This document shows, piece by piece, positions 8,460 through 17,092 of a stretch of 64,000 bases of DNA (position 1 is the stretch's first letter; each line of letters begins with the position of its first letter). Source of the DNA: Anaeromyxobacter oryzae (GTDB taxonomy: Bacteria > Myxococcota > Myxococcia > Myxococcales > Anaeromyxobacteraceae); assembly GCF_023169945.1 (NCBI RefSeq), contig NZ_AP025591.1, positions 1,138,501-1,202,500 on the forward strand. The letters run 5' to 3'. The translations under genes were made by a program, and so were the position numbers. The notes beneath the pieces were generated by a model, which saw only the letters and a program-made list of their open reading frames with translations, ran no database searches and was not told the origin of the DNA.

Positions 8460-10949
8460 ATGACACGCTTCGTGAACGCCGCCGCGGCGGCCGTCCTCCT
8501 CGCCGCAGCGCCCGCCGCCCGCGCGCAGGTCCAGGCCGCCACCGACCGCGCCGCCGGGCGACCGGCGGGGATCGCGCTCCCGGCGTTCGGCGTCGCCGCC
8601 GTCGAGGAGCCCACCGGGCTCGCGACGACGCCGGCGGCCATCGGCTTCGTCGACGGCCTCACGCTGCACTACTTCCACGAGGGCGACGTCACCCCCCAGT
8701 CCGCCGCGGACGGCGTGTACGTCGCGAACCGCCTCGGACCGCTCGGGATCGGGTTCTCCGAGGAGTGGATGCGGCCCGGCGAGGACGCGGCGCGGTACCG
8801 CCGGACGCGCCTCGGGGTCACCCTCGGCGACGGGCGGGCGGTGTCCGCCGGCGCCGCGTGGACGTGGGTGACCTCGCCCGACCCGACCCTCGAGCACGTC
8901 GGCGGGTGGGACCTCGGGCTCACCGTCCGGCCGCTGCGCGCGCTCTCCATCGGCGCGGCCATGCTCGACCGCGACGCCGGGCCCGGCATCCCGGTCCGCT
9001 ACGATCTCGGGCTCGCGACGCGCTTCTGGGACGACGGCCTGACGCTCTCCGCGGATCTCCTCGCCGACGACCAGACGCGAGGCGACTTCCGCTCGACCCA
9101 CCTCGCCTTCGGCGCGGCGGCGGAGACCCCCTTCGGCGTCGCGGTGGGCGTCCAGGTGCAGGTGCCACTCCGGAGCCTGCCCGGCCCCGCGGGCGACGTG
9201 ACCGGCCTCCTCGCCGTCTCCTGGAACGCCCCGCATTCGGGGGTCATCGGCGGCACGTCCGCCGTCGGTGACCAGACCGGCTGGCTCACCGGCGTGCGCG
9301 TCTCCTCGGAGCGATACCGCGCCGCGCCGTCCGGCGACGATGCGCCGACGATCGACCTCGACGAGGAGCTCCGCCGCCATCGCACCCTCTTCCTGGACAT
9401 CGGCCCGAGCGATCCGTACGGCACGCTGCTCCGGCGCCTCGAGCGCGCTCGCGACGACGGAGACCTCGCCGCCCTCGTGATCCGCATCGACGACGTGCCC
9501 GTGGGCTCCGGGCGCGTCGAGGAGCTCCGGGCGGTCGTGGCGCGCATCGCGGCGCGGAAGCCGGTCGTCGCGTACCTCACGGGCGGCGGGACCCGGGCCT
9601 ACTGGCTCGCGACGGCCGCCACGACCATCGTGGCGCCGCCCGGCGCGCCGCTCTTCGTGAACGGGATCGGCACCTCGCAGCTCTACCTGAAGGACGCCCT
9701 CGCCCGGCTGGGCGTGACGTTCGACGTCGTGAAGGCCGGCGCCTACAAGAGCGCCACCGAGCCGCTCGTCCGCACCGAGCCGTCCCCCGAGGCGCGGGAG
9801 GCGACGAACGCGCTGCTCGACGACGTGTTCGGCCGGATCGTCGCCGACGTCGGCACGGCCCGGAAGCTCTCGCCGGAGCGGGTCCGCGCCCTGGTCGACC
9901 AGGGCCTCTTCACGTCGGAGGAGGCCCGTGACGTGGGCCTCCTCGACGCGGTCTTCTGGCAGGACGAGCTCGAGGAGTGGGTCCGGCGGACCGCCGGCAG
10001 GCATGTGAAGCAGGGCGGCCGGTACCGGCCCGAGCCCGAGCGCACGGCGCAGCGGTGGGGGCTGCCGCCGGTCGTGCAGGTGATCCGCATCGAGGGCGTC
10101 ATCGCGCAGGGCAGGACCCGCTCGCCCCTCGGCCAGGACGCGATCGCGGGCGCCGACAGCATCCGCGGCCAGATCGCGCGCGCCGCGGACGACGCGCGGG
10201 TGAAGGCGATCGTGCTCCGGATCGAGTCGCCCGGCGGTGACGGGCTCGCCTCGGACCTCATCTGGCGCGAGGTCGTGCGCGCGCGCCGGAAGGGGAAGCC
10301 GGTCATCGCTTCCCTCGGCGACGTGGCGGCGAGCGGCGGGTACTTCATCGCGGTCGGCGCCGACACGATCATCGCGGAACCCTCGACGCTCACCGGCTCG
10401 ATCGGCGTCTTCGCGGCGAAGCCGGACCTCTCCGGCCTGCTCGGGAAGATCTCGGTGCACCGCACCTCCTTCACCCGCGGCGAGAACGCCGAGCTCACGT
10501 CCCTCGCGCGCCCGTGGAGCGCATCCGAGCGGGCGGTCCTCGAGCGCCAGATCCAGGCGTTCTACACGACGTTCCTCGACCGCGTGGCGGAGGGACGGAA
10601 GCTCGGCCGCGCCGAGGTGGAGAAGGTGGCGGGCGGCCGGGTCTGGACCGGTCGGCAGGCGCTGGACCGGCGGCTCGTGGACGCGATGGGCTCGCTCACG
10701 GACGCCATCGGCCTCGCGCGCGACCGTGCGCTGCTCGGCCGGAGCGAGTGGGTGGAGATCCGCGCCGACGACGGCGACCGCGGTGTCCTTGCACAGATGT
10801 CGACCGCCGCCCTCGCCCAGGTGCTCGACGTCCACCCGCTCGCGCGCGCGCTCGCGGCGGTGCCGGAGCTGTCGGCCCTCGCGGTGCTCTGCGAGATCGG
10901 GCCGGTCGTCGCGCTGCCGCTCGACTGGATCCCCGTGACGCCCCCGTGA
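8460..10949 (+). CDS. sppA: Signal peptide peptidase SppA with an extra N-terminal beta-rich domain
   Basis: An 829-residue S49 peptidase. A cleavable signal peptide (1-22) is followed by about 270 residues rich in alternating strands (for example LTLHYFHEGD, LGVTLGDGRAVSAGAAWTW) that look like an outer-membrane or beta-sandwich module. Two S49 domains then follow, as in long SppA proteins. The catalytic dyad is present: Lys430 in KAGAYKS from the first domain and Ser625 in DVAASGGYF from the second. There is no clear transmembrane anchor beyond the signal peptide, unlike E. coli SppA. TAGAAT at 8436-8441 could be a -10 element. Function: degradation of signal peptides or other envelope substrates. 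The role of the N-terminal domain is unknown. Confidence 0.9.
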   Translation: MTRFVNAAAAAVLLAAAPAARAQVQAATDRAAGRPAGIALPAFGVAAVEEPTGLATTPAAIGFVDGLTLHYFHEGDVTPQSAADGVYVANRLGPLGIGFSEEWMRPGEDAARYRRTRLGVTLGDGRAVSAGAAWTWVTSPDPTLEHVGGWDLGLTVRPLRALSIGAAMLDRDAGPGIPVRYDLGLATRFWDDGLTLSADLLADDQTRGDFRSTHLAFGAAAETPFGVAVGVQVQVPLRSLPGPAGDVTGLLAVSWNAPHSGVIGGTSAVGDQTGWLTGVRVSSERYRAAPSGDDAPTIDLDEELRRHRTLFLDIGPSDPYGTLLRRLERARDDGDLAALVIRIDDVPVGSGRVEELRAVVARIAARKPVVAYLTGGGTRAYWLATAATTIVAPPGAPLFVNGIGTSQLYLKDALARLGVTFDVVKAGAYKSATEPLVRTEPSPEAREATNALLDDVFGRIVADVGTARKLSPERVRALVDQGLFTSEEARDVGLLDAVFWQDELEEWVRRTAGRHVKQGGRYRPEPERTAQRWGLPPVVQVIRIEGVIAQGRTRSPLGQDAIAGADSIRGQIARAADDARVKAIVLRIESPGGDGLASDLIWREVVRARRKGKPVIASLGDVAASGGYFIAVGADTIIAEPSTLTGSIGVFAAKPDLSGLLGKISVHRTSFTRGENAELTSLARPWSASERAVLERQIQAFYTTFLDRVAEGRKLGRAEVEKVAGGRVWTGRQALDRRLVDAMGSLTDAIGLARDRALLGRSEWVEIRADDGDRGVLAQMSTAALAQVLDVHPLARALAAVPELSALAVLCEIGPVVALPLDWIPVTPP

Positions 10950-11255
10950 CCGAGGGACCCGAGAAGGCCGTATCGAGGCTTTCGCTCCCGAATCTTTTTT
11001 GCTATGCATTCGGTTGTCTCCCCTCCGAGAACGACGTAGGTTTCGAGGCGGCGGGGGGACCGACCCCCGGTCGACCGACCCCTGGCAGCGATGCAGTGAG
11101 GCCGCGCGATGAGCGCGCGGCGCGCCAGCGACGGGTCCGGGGGGCAGGCGGTTCGCGGATCGCACAATCGTCTTTCCGCGGGCGAGCGCCGTTCCAGACG
11201 CGATGAAGGACCGCAGGGGGGCGAAGCACCGTCCCGCGGCCGGAGCAACGACAGC
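10950..11255 (+). other. Non-coding rho leader region
   Basis: About 300 bp with no gene. A T-rich patch near 10993-11015 (CTTTTTTGCTATGCATT) is the only AT-rich stretch and could hold the promoter. A perfect 6-bp hairpin (CCGCGC/GCGCGG) lies at 11102-11120. A long leader would fit the autoregulation by attenuation known for rho in other bacteria, but nothing here proves it. Confidence 0.4.
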
Positions 11256-12653
11256 ATGAGCGAGAACGAGCAGACCCCGACCCCGGGTGAGGGCGGGGCC
11301 CCGCAGACCACCCAGGCGCAGAGCACGGCGCCGGACGGCGCCGACGCGCAGGGCCAGAACGGCCAGGCGGGCGGCGCTCCAGGCCAGGGCGGAGGACGGC
11401 GGCGCCGGCGGCGTCGCGGTCGCCGCGGTCGGGGTGGTCAGCCGGGAGCCGCGGGCGGACCCGCGGCCGTCGGGCCGAACGGCCAGGTCGCGCCGACCCA
11501 GGGGCAGAATGGTGCCCCGGCGCCGCAGGGTCAGCCACAGGCCGCGGCGCAGCCCGAGGTGACCGAGGAGGTCGAGGGCGTCCTCCAGTTCGAGGGGAAG
11601 GGCAACGGGTACCTTCGCGATCCGAAGCGGAGCTACCTCCCCCAGCCGTTCGACGTCGAGGTCCCGCGCTGGATGATCGACCGGACCCACCTCCAGCCGG
11701 GCATGCTCGTGAAGGGGCTCGCGGCGGTCCGGAACATGAAGCGGGTCATGAGCCGCATCGACACGGTCGAGGGCACGGATCCCATCGCCGTCGCGCGCCG
11801 CACCCACTTCCACAACCTCACCGCGACCGATCCCACCGAGCGGCTCGTGATGCAGACGAGCTCCGACGAGATGATCGGGCGCGTCCTCGACCTCATCTCC
11901 CCCATCGGGCTCGGCGCCCGCGGCCTGATCACCTCTCCGCCGAAGGCCGGCAAGACCATCATGCTGCAGCGGATCGCCCAGGCCATCATCGCGAACCGCC
12001 CGGACGTGCACCTCACCGTGTTGCTCGTGGACGAGCGGCCCGAGGAGGTCACGGACATGAAGCGGAACATCAAGGGCGAGGTGATCGGGTCGTCGAACGA
12101 TCGCCCGACCGAGGAGCACATCCACGTCGCGGAGATGGCGCTCGAGCGCTCGAAGCGGCTCGTCGAGGGCGGCAAGGATGTCGTGATCCTGCTCGACTCC
12201 ATCACCCGGCTCTCCCGCGCGTACAACAAGGAGGTCGAGTCCTCCGGCCGCACGCTGACGGGCGGCGTCGACTCGCGCGCGCTCGAGCGTCCGAAGCGGC
12301 TGTTCGGCTCGGCGCGCAAGGCGGAGGAGGGCGGCTCGCTCACCATCATCGCGACCGCGCTCATCGACACCGGGTCCCGGATGGACGAGGTGATCTTCGA
12401 GGAGTTCAAGGGCACCGGCAACATGGAGGTGGTGCTCTCTCGCCAGCTCGCCGAGCGCCGGATCTTCCCTGCGATCGACATCGGCGCCTCCGGCACCCGC
12501 AAGGAGGAGAAGCTCTTCTCGGTGAAGGAGATCGAGAAGGTCCGCCGTCTTCGCGGCGCCCTCGCCTCGCTGAAGCCGGTCGAGGCGATGGAGCGGCTCC
12601 TGAAGAAGCTCTCCGAGTTCGACTCGAACGAGGAGTTCCTGCAGAGTTTCTAG
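11256..12653 (+). CDS. rho: Transcription termination factor Rho
   Basis: The hexameric RNA helicase that ends transcription. The ATG at 11256 gives 465 residues. The first 100 are low-complexity, rich in Gly, Gln and Pro, with an Arg block (about 50-65) like the inserted RNA-binding regions of high-GC Rho proteins. The RNA-binding OB domain begins near EGVLQFEGKGNGYLR. The Walker A motif SPPKAGKT is near 227-234, and the Walker B and Q-loop regions (LLVDERPEEV, LLDSITRLSRAYN) are intact. A longer frame opening at 11109 is possible but runs through the hairpin leader. It stands alone. Confidence 0.97.
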   Translation: MSENEQTPTPGEGGAPQTTQAQSTAPDGADAQGQNGQAGGAPGQGGGRRRRRRRGRRGRGGQPGAAGGPAAVGPNGQVAPTQGQNGAPAPQGQPQAAAQPEVTEEVEGVLQFEGKGNGYLRDPKRSYLPQPFDVEVPRWMIDRTHLQPGMLVKGLAAVRNMKRVMSRIDTVEGTDPIAVARRTHFHNLTATDPTERLVMQTSSDEMIGRVLDLISPIGLGARGLITSPPKAGKTIMLQRIAQAIIANRPDVHLTVLLVDERPEEVTDMKRNIKGEVIGSSNDRPTEEHIHVAEMALERSKRLVEGGKDVVILLDSITRLSRAYNKEVESSGRTLTGGVDSRALERPKRLFGSARKAEEGGSLTIIATALIDTGSRMDEVIFEEFKGTGNMEVVLSRQLAERRIFPAIDIGASGTRKEEKLFSVKEIEKVRRLRGALASLKPVEAMERLLKKLSEFDSNEEFLQSF

Positions 12654-12788
12654 CGACCCCTGGGGCGCCGACATCTCGGGCGTGGAACCCGCGGCGAGGG
12701 AGCATGCGGTCGCCGCGCGCAGATCCTAGATTGCGCGGCGATGGACCTTCGCCTTGCACCGACCGCGTCCGCCTGCTCTACTCCCGCC

Positions 12789-13925
12789 ATGTCCGCCGAA
12801 CGGGTGCTGATCGTCGACGACGACGAGCTCATCCTGAAGGCGCTCGCCCGCATCCTCGAGGCAGCAGGGTTCGAGCCCCGCTGCTACGCGGGCACGGACG
12901 ACGCGCTCAACGCCATCGAGTCCGACGCCCCGGTCGTGATCATCTCCGACTACATGATGCCGGGGATGGACGGCGTCACCTTCCTCAAGGCGGCGCGCGC
13001 GCGGTTCCCCGGCGCGGTCCGGATCCTGTGCACCGCGGCGGAGGACTTCCGCGTCGCCCTGCAGGCCGTGAACGCCGGCGAGGTGTTCCGCATCATCTCG
13101 AAGCCGTGGCACCAGCAGGAGCTGCTCGCGACCGTGAACCAGGCGGCCGAGGCAGCCCGGCTCCGCCGCGAGAACGAGCGGCTCACCGCCGAGGTGCAGC
13201 GGCAGAACGGGCAGCTCCGCGAGATCAACCTGCGGCTCGAGGAGATGGTCCGGCAGCGGACGCAGGCCCTTCTCGAGGGCCTCATCGCCGCGCTCGACTA
13301 CCGCGACGCGGAGACCCAATGGCACTCGCGGCGCGTCTCCCTCTACGCGCGGCGGCTCGCGCTCCAGCTCGGCATCCAGGAGCCGGAGCTGACGGTGATC
13401 GAGCACGGCGCGCTCCTGCACGACATCGGGAAGATCGGCGTGCGCGACCGCGTGCTGCTCAAGCCCGGCCCCCTCACCACCGACGAGTGGACGGAGATGA
13501 AGCGGCACCCCGAGCTCGGGTGGGCGCTCCTCCAGCGCGTCGACTACCTCCGCCCGGCCTCGGCCATCGTGCTGCAGCACCAGGAGAAGTGGGACGGCGG
13601 CGGCTACCCGGCCGGGCTGAAGACCGAGGAGATCGTCGTCGGCGCCCGCATCTTCCACATCGTCGACACCCTCGACGCGATCACGAGCGACCGGCCGTAC
13701 CGGAAGTCGCGGCCGTTCCAGGACGCGCGCGACGAGATCCTGCGCTGCCGCGGGACGCAGTTCGACCCGCGGATCGTCGACGCGTTCCTGGCGGTGCCGG
13801 CGGAGGACTGGGAGCGGATCCGGCTCGACGTGGAGACGGTCGCGGTCCTGTCCGCGGATCTGGCCGAGAACCCGCCCGCGGCGGACGAGCTGCTCGGCGC
13901 GCTCGAGACCGCGCTGCGCGCGTAG
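12789..13925 (+). CDS. Response regulator with HD-GYP phosphodiesterase domain
   Basis: A 378-residue REC-HD-GYP protein that probably hydrolyses cyclic di-GMP when phosphorylated. The receiver has Asp54 (SDYMMPGMDG) and Lys105. A coiled linker (about 120-165) joins it to the HD-GYP domain, with LLHDIGKIG (His211, Asp212) and the GYP motif at 272-274 in GGGYPAG. All key metal-site motifs are present. The ATG at 12789 is preferred to 12741 because it begins the receiver directly. No sensor kinase is adjacent. The broken HNH element begins 13 bp after its stop. Confidence 0.92.
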   Translation: MSAERVLIVDDDELILKALARILEAAGFEPRCYAGTDDALNAIESDAPVVIISDYMMPGMDGVTFLKAARARFPGAVRILCTAAEDFRVALQAVNAGEVFRIISKPWHQQELLATVNQAAEAARLRRENERLTAEVQRQNGQLREINLRLEEMVRQRTQALLEGLIAALDYRDAETQWHSRRVSLYARRLALQLGIQEPELTVIEHGALLHDIGKIGVRDRVLLKPGPLTTDEWTEMKRHPELGWALLQRVDYLRPASAIVLQHQEKWDGGGYPAGLKTEEIVVGARIFHIVDTLDAITSDRPYRKSRPFQDARDEILRCRGTQFDPRIVDAFLAVPAEDWERIRLDVETVAVLSADLAENPPAADELLGALETALRA

Positions 13926-14158
13926 CGCCGTCTCTGACGATTCATCACATCTCGGACCACCGCGACCGTCGCCGCAGGGACGCCTCGTCTGTGTTGACGA
14001 GCGGGGAAGGGGCTCTAGAAGAAGGGGGACGGCCGGGGCGTGGCCGCAGGGGCGAGACGTCGCCGCGGGGATCGGCCACCAAGAAGCCTGCGTCGCGACG
14101 GCGGCGATGGGGTCCGGCCAGCCGGAGGCTTCGGGAGGCGCTCCGTCGCGCCCGACGG

Positions 14159-14774
14159 TCACGTCGGCCCGGTCAGGGCCGCGGCGGGAACTTCGGAGCG
14201 CGCACCCGCCGAGCCGGCGTCGCGGCGCCCCGTCGCCGCGGTGGCCTTGCGGGCCGGCGCGTACCTGTCCATCCATGCATCGCCGAAGATTTTCCGTGCG
14301 GCGAGCAAGTTGGCAGTACGACCACATCCAGCCGAAGGCGCTCGGCGGCGAGACGGTGGCGCGAGCCGCAGACGCCGCCGTTCTCGAGAGCCCACCGGCA
14401 GCAGCCGCCGTCCCGCACCCACACCGCCCGCTTCACCTCCGCCGGGATGTGGTCCGGTCTCGACGGCCGCTTCTCGCGCCGCGGCTTCTCGACCAGGCCC
14501 TTCCGCTTCTTGGCCCGGTCGAGGAGGAGGTCGAGCGCGACCTCGAGGATCTCCTCGGTGCTCGCCCCCGGATGCGAGTAAGAGAGCGCGTCCCTGGCCT
14601 CGGCAACCTTCGCCTCGAACCGCTTCGCGACGGTGAGGTGCATCCGGCGGAGTTCGGCGGTGAGCGGCTCGAAGGTCGGCGGCTCCCTCCGGGAAATCGG
14701 GGCATTCACGGTCCGTGCGGCCACTTTGGCATCGACGAGTTCTGCCGGCGAACCGGGCGCAATGACGCAGGCGG
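14159..14774 (-). pseudogene. Broken HNH endonuclease gene
   Basis: Corresponds to codons ~163 to the end of the intact gene at 3342-4487. The region around DLLLDRA, KPRREKRPSRPDH and VCGSRHRL is well kept. The segment that should encode YDHIQPKALGG is inverted and the following STIDNVRLLCAR segment is gone, so all three HNH catalytic residues are missing. The 5' third of the gene is deleted. It cannot encode an active nuclease. Confidence 0.8.
14314..14349. other. 36-bp microinversion inside the HNH pseudogene
   Basis: On the plus strand this segment reads the same way as 4258-4293 of the intact plus-strand gene, although everything around it reads as the reverse complement. The breakpoints are sharp: GAGACGGTGGCGCGAG resumes in the expected orientation at 14350, and TTGCTCGCCG-type sequence resumes on the other side after a loss of about 40 bp. 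Confidence 0.8.
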
Positions 14775-14813
14775 TTCAACCCAGGCACATAGGTAACAAA
14801 GTAGACCAGGCAC
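14775..14813. other. AT-richer filler with two 8-bp direct repeats
   Basis: At the deletion junction lies a 39-bp stretch absent from the intact copy. Read on the minus strand it has GTGCCTGG twice, 25 bp apart, flanking TCTACTTTGTTACCTAT. Its base composition is much lower in GC than anything around it. It may be a remnant of an insertion-sequence end; I cannot name the family. Confidence 0.45.
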
Positions 14814-15195
14814 CCGCTGGCGCGAGAATCAGCGCGCTGCGTCGCGCCGGGGTTCGAACGCCGCTCGCGCCGCTCCGCGCGCGTGGAGCGCTGCGAGAGC
14901 GGCGCTCTCGCGCGGGCGCGACGCCCGATCCGCGAGAGCGCCGGGGACGTGTCAACCGCACGACGCGATCGGTTGGGTTCCCCCGAACGCGCCCGCATCC
15001 GCGTCTCGCGCCGGGAGCTCGCCGTCATTGCGACGCAGGCTTCTTGGTAGCCGATCCACGCGGTCGACGTTTCCCCACCGCGGACCCGCCTCGGCCGGCC
15101 CCCTTCTCAGCCCTCCTTCACTTTCACCGATCAAGACCGGCTGGGCGCAAGGCGCCGGTTCTCGTTCGGCTTGTGATGAATCATGAGAGCGCCGC

Positions 15196-16698
15196 CTACT
15201 GCAGCTCGACGCCCAGCAGCTCCGACACCTCGCCCGGGCCGACCTGCACGGTCGCGCCGGCGCGCCGGCCGTCCTCGGTCCGGAGCTCGATCCGGTGCTC
15301 GCCCACCGGCACCGCGAGCTCGCGCGTCTCTCCGCCCCCGAGCGGAGGCAGGACCGGCGCGCCGTCGAGGACCAGGGTCGAGGCGGCCCTGGGCTGGACG
15401 CGCAGCATCCCCGTCGCCGGCGGCCCGGCCCCACGCGGGAGCGCGGCGGCCGGCGCGGGCGGGCGCGCCGGGCCGGTGCCCGCCACGAGGATCGCCGCGA
15501 CCGCGACGAGGGCGGCGACGAACGCGAAGGCGGTCAGGCCCGCGGGTCGCGGCGGCGGCGGCTCCGGCGCGGACGGCTGCCGGGGCAGGCGGAAGGGTGG
15601 CGGGGCGCTCGCGCCGGTGGGCGCCTGGGCCGGCCGCGCGCGCGGCGGCGGAGGCGGCGGGCGGAGCAGCGGCACCGCCTCGGGCGGCGGCAGCGCGTGC
15701 AGATCGAGCACCTGCGTGGCCTCGGGCGTCGGCGGCACGGGCGGGAGCGGCTCGACGCGGAGCCGGTCGAGCCGGTCCAGCTCGCGCCGGAGGTCGGCGG
15801 GGAAGGATCGCGCCATGAGGCGCGCGAGCGCGGGCGGATCGCCGCCGCTCGCGAACGGGCGGAGGGCGTCGCGGAGCTCGCCCGCCCAGGCCCACCGGTC
15901 CTCCGGCTCCCGCGCGAGCGCGCGGAGGACCACGTCGTCGAGCCGGGCGGGCACGTCCCGTCGCCGCTCGGAGGGCGGCCGCACCGCCGCGCTCCGCACC
16001 GCCTCGAGCACCGCCAGCTCGGAGCTGCCGGTGAAGAGCCGCTCGCCGGTGAGCATCTCGTGCAGCACGGCGCCGAGGGCGAAGACGTCCGACCGCCGGT
16101 CCACCGGCAGCCCGCGGACCATCTCCGGGCTCATGTACCCGAACTTCCCCCGCAGCACGGTGTCCTGGCGGCGCGTCCGGATCGCCGCCTGGGCGATCCC
16201 GAAGTCGATGATGCGGACCGAGCCGTCGAACCCGAGGAGCACGTTCGCCGGTGATACGTCGCGGTGCACGACGCGGAGGGGCTCGCCGTGGGCGTCGCGC
16301 GTCCGGTGCGCGTGGTCGAGCGCGTCCGCGACGCGCGCCGTCACCGCGGCCGCGAGCGGCACCGGCAGCGGCTCCTTCCGGGCGCGGCACCGGTCGAGGA
16401 GCGCGCGGAGGTCCTTCCCCGGCACGTAGTCCATCGCGATGTAGTAGCCGTCGCCGTGCTTCCCGAGCTCGTGGATGGGCACGATGGCCGGGTGCTCGAG
16501 CTGCACGACGAGGCGCGCCTCGTCGAGGAACATCGTGATGAAGCCCTCGTCCTCGGCGAGGGTCGGGAGGATCCGCTTGAGCGCGTACAGCTTGCCGGGC
16601 GGGTCGTCGCGCCCCGCCGCGACGTACACCTCGGCCATGCCGCCGACCGCGATGCGATCGAGGAGGACGTAGCGGCCGAAGGAGAGAGGCTCGCGCAT
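15196..16698 (-). CDS. Membrane Ser/Thr protein kinase with PEGA-like C-terminal domain
   Basis: A 500-residue eukaryotic-type kinase. The kinase domain spans 1-270, with Lys41 (ALKRIL), HRDVSPAN at 145-152 and DFG at 165-167, so it should be active. A Pro-rich juxtamembrane stretch (about 310-385) leads to one membrane segment at 386-407. An outer PEGA-like beta domain follows (about 430-500, LVLDGAPV, VPVGEHRIEL). The layout places the kinase in the cytoplasm and the PEGA domain in the periplasm. The ATG at 16698 begins the kinase fold; the frame stays open further upstream but runs through the divergent gene. It is divergent from the zinc-ribbon gene with a 33-bp gap. Confidence 0.92.
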   Translation of the reverse strand: MREPLSFGRYVLLDRIAVGGMAEVYVAAGRDDPPGKLYALKRILPTLAEDEGFITMFLDEARLVVQLEHPAIVPIHELGKHGDGYYIAMDYVPGKDLRALLDRCRARKEPLPVPLAAAVTARVADALDHAHRTRDAHGEPLRVVHRDVSPANVLLGFDGSVRIIDFGIAQAAIRTRRQDTVLRGKFGYMSPEMVRGLPVDRRSDVFALGAVLHEMLTGERLFTGSSELAVLEAVRSAAVRPPSERRRDVPARLDDVVLRALAREPEDRWAWAGELRDALRPFASGGDPPALARLMARSFPADLRRELDRLDRLRVEPLPPVPPTPEATQVLDLHALPPPEAVPLLRPPPPPPRARPAQAPTGASAPPPFRLPRQPSAPEPPPPRPAGLTAFAFVAALVAVAAILVAGTGPARPPAPAAALPRGAGPPATGMLRVQPRAASTLVLDGAPVLPPLGGGETRELAVPVGEHRIELRTEDGRRAGATVQVGPGEVSELLGVELQ

Positions 16699-16731
16699 GA
16701 GGCGCCGGGGCGTTCCGGCTATGATAACCCC

Positions 16732-17073
16732 ATGGCGACGAGCTGCTATGCGTGCGGAGCGATCGTCCGCATCGACGGTCCCATCGGGCGCCGGACCACG
16801 TGCCCCCAGTGCGACGCGGACCTGCACTCCTGCATGAACTGCCGGCACTACGACGAGTCCGCGGCGCACCAGTGCCGCGAGCCCCACGCCGACCACGTCG
16901 TGGAGAAGGACGCCTCCAACGCGTGCGACCTGTTCCAGCTCGGCGACGGTGCCTCGCGCCGCCGCGGCAAGTCCGACGCGGCGCGAAACGCGCTCGCCGC
17001 GCTGTTCGGCGAGGCGGCGAGGCCGGCGGACGATCCCCGGGACGCGCTCGACGCACTCTTCCGGAAGAAGTAG
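16732..17073 (+). CDS. Small zinc-ribbon protein
   Basis: A 113-residue protein. Residues 5-60 hold Cys pairs (CYACG, CPQC, CMNC) and further Cys/His residues (HQCREPHADHV, NACDLF) that probably bind two zinc ions. The C-terminal half is charged and helical and ends DALDALFRKK. No enzyme motif is visible. TATGATAAC just upstream (16719-16727) overlaps the likely promoter shared with the divergent kinase gene. The pairing suggests a regulatory link, but that is inference. Confidence 0.75.
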   Translation: MATSCYACGAIVRIDGPIGRRTTCPQCDADLHSCMNCRHYDESAAHQCREPHADHVVEKDASNACDLFQLGDGASRRRGKSDAARNALAALFGEAARPADDPRDALDALFRKK

Positions 17074-17092
17074 CGCCCGGACGGATCCTCGC

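Larger units (their letters stand above)
13939..15182 (-). mobile_element. Second, degenerate copy of the HNH element
   Basis: The same unit as 2903-4707 in the opposite orientation, ending in GATTCATCA (13939-13947) and TGATGAATC (15174-15182). The 3' part (13936-14310) is about 95% identical to the first copy. Relative to that copy, about 550 bp are missing: the end of the leader and the first ~160 codons. A 39-bp AT-richer filler replaces them at 14775-14813. A 36-bp piece inside the HNH domain is inverted and about 40 bp next to it are lost. It occupies the whole gap between the HD-GYP regulator and the Ser/Thr kinase. Confidence 0.65.

Noticed and set aside
11109..11255. A longer Rho starting at 11109.
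   Set aside because: The extra 49 residues are encoded by a hairpin-rich leader and do not resemble any Rho N-terminus. The ATG at 11256 (MSENEQ) is a better start.
7482..12674. A very long open frame antisense to thyX, sppA and rho, and similar long antisense frames elsewhere (for example across uvrA and between 22600 and 26700).
   Set aside because: In DNA this GC-rich, stop codons are rare in other frames. These frames translate to Arg/Pro/Ala-rich chains with no domains, while the opposite strand holds well-known proteins.
14314..14349. The inverted segment as a diversity-generating or phase-variation cassette.
   Set aside because: No recombinase, reverse transcriptase or flanking inverted repeat is present, about 40 bp are lost beside it, and the gene is also missing its start. 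A one-off mutation fits better.
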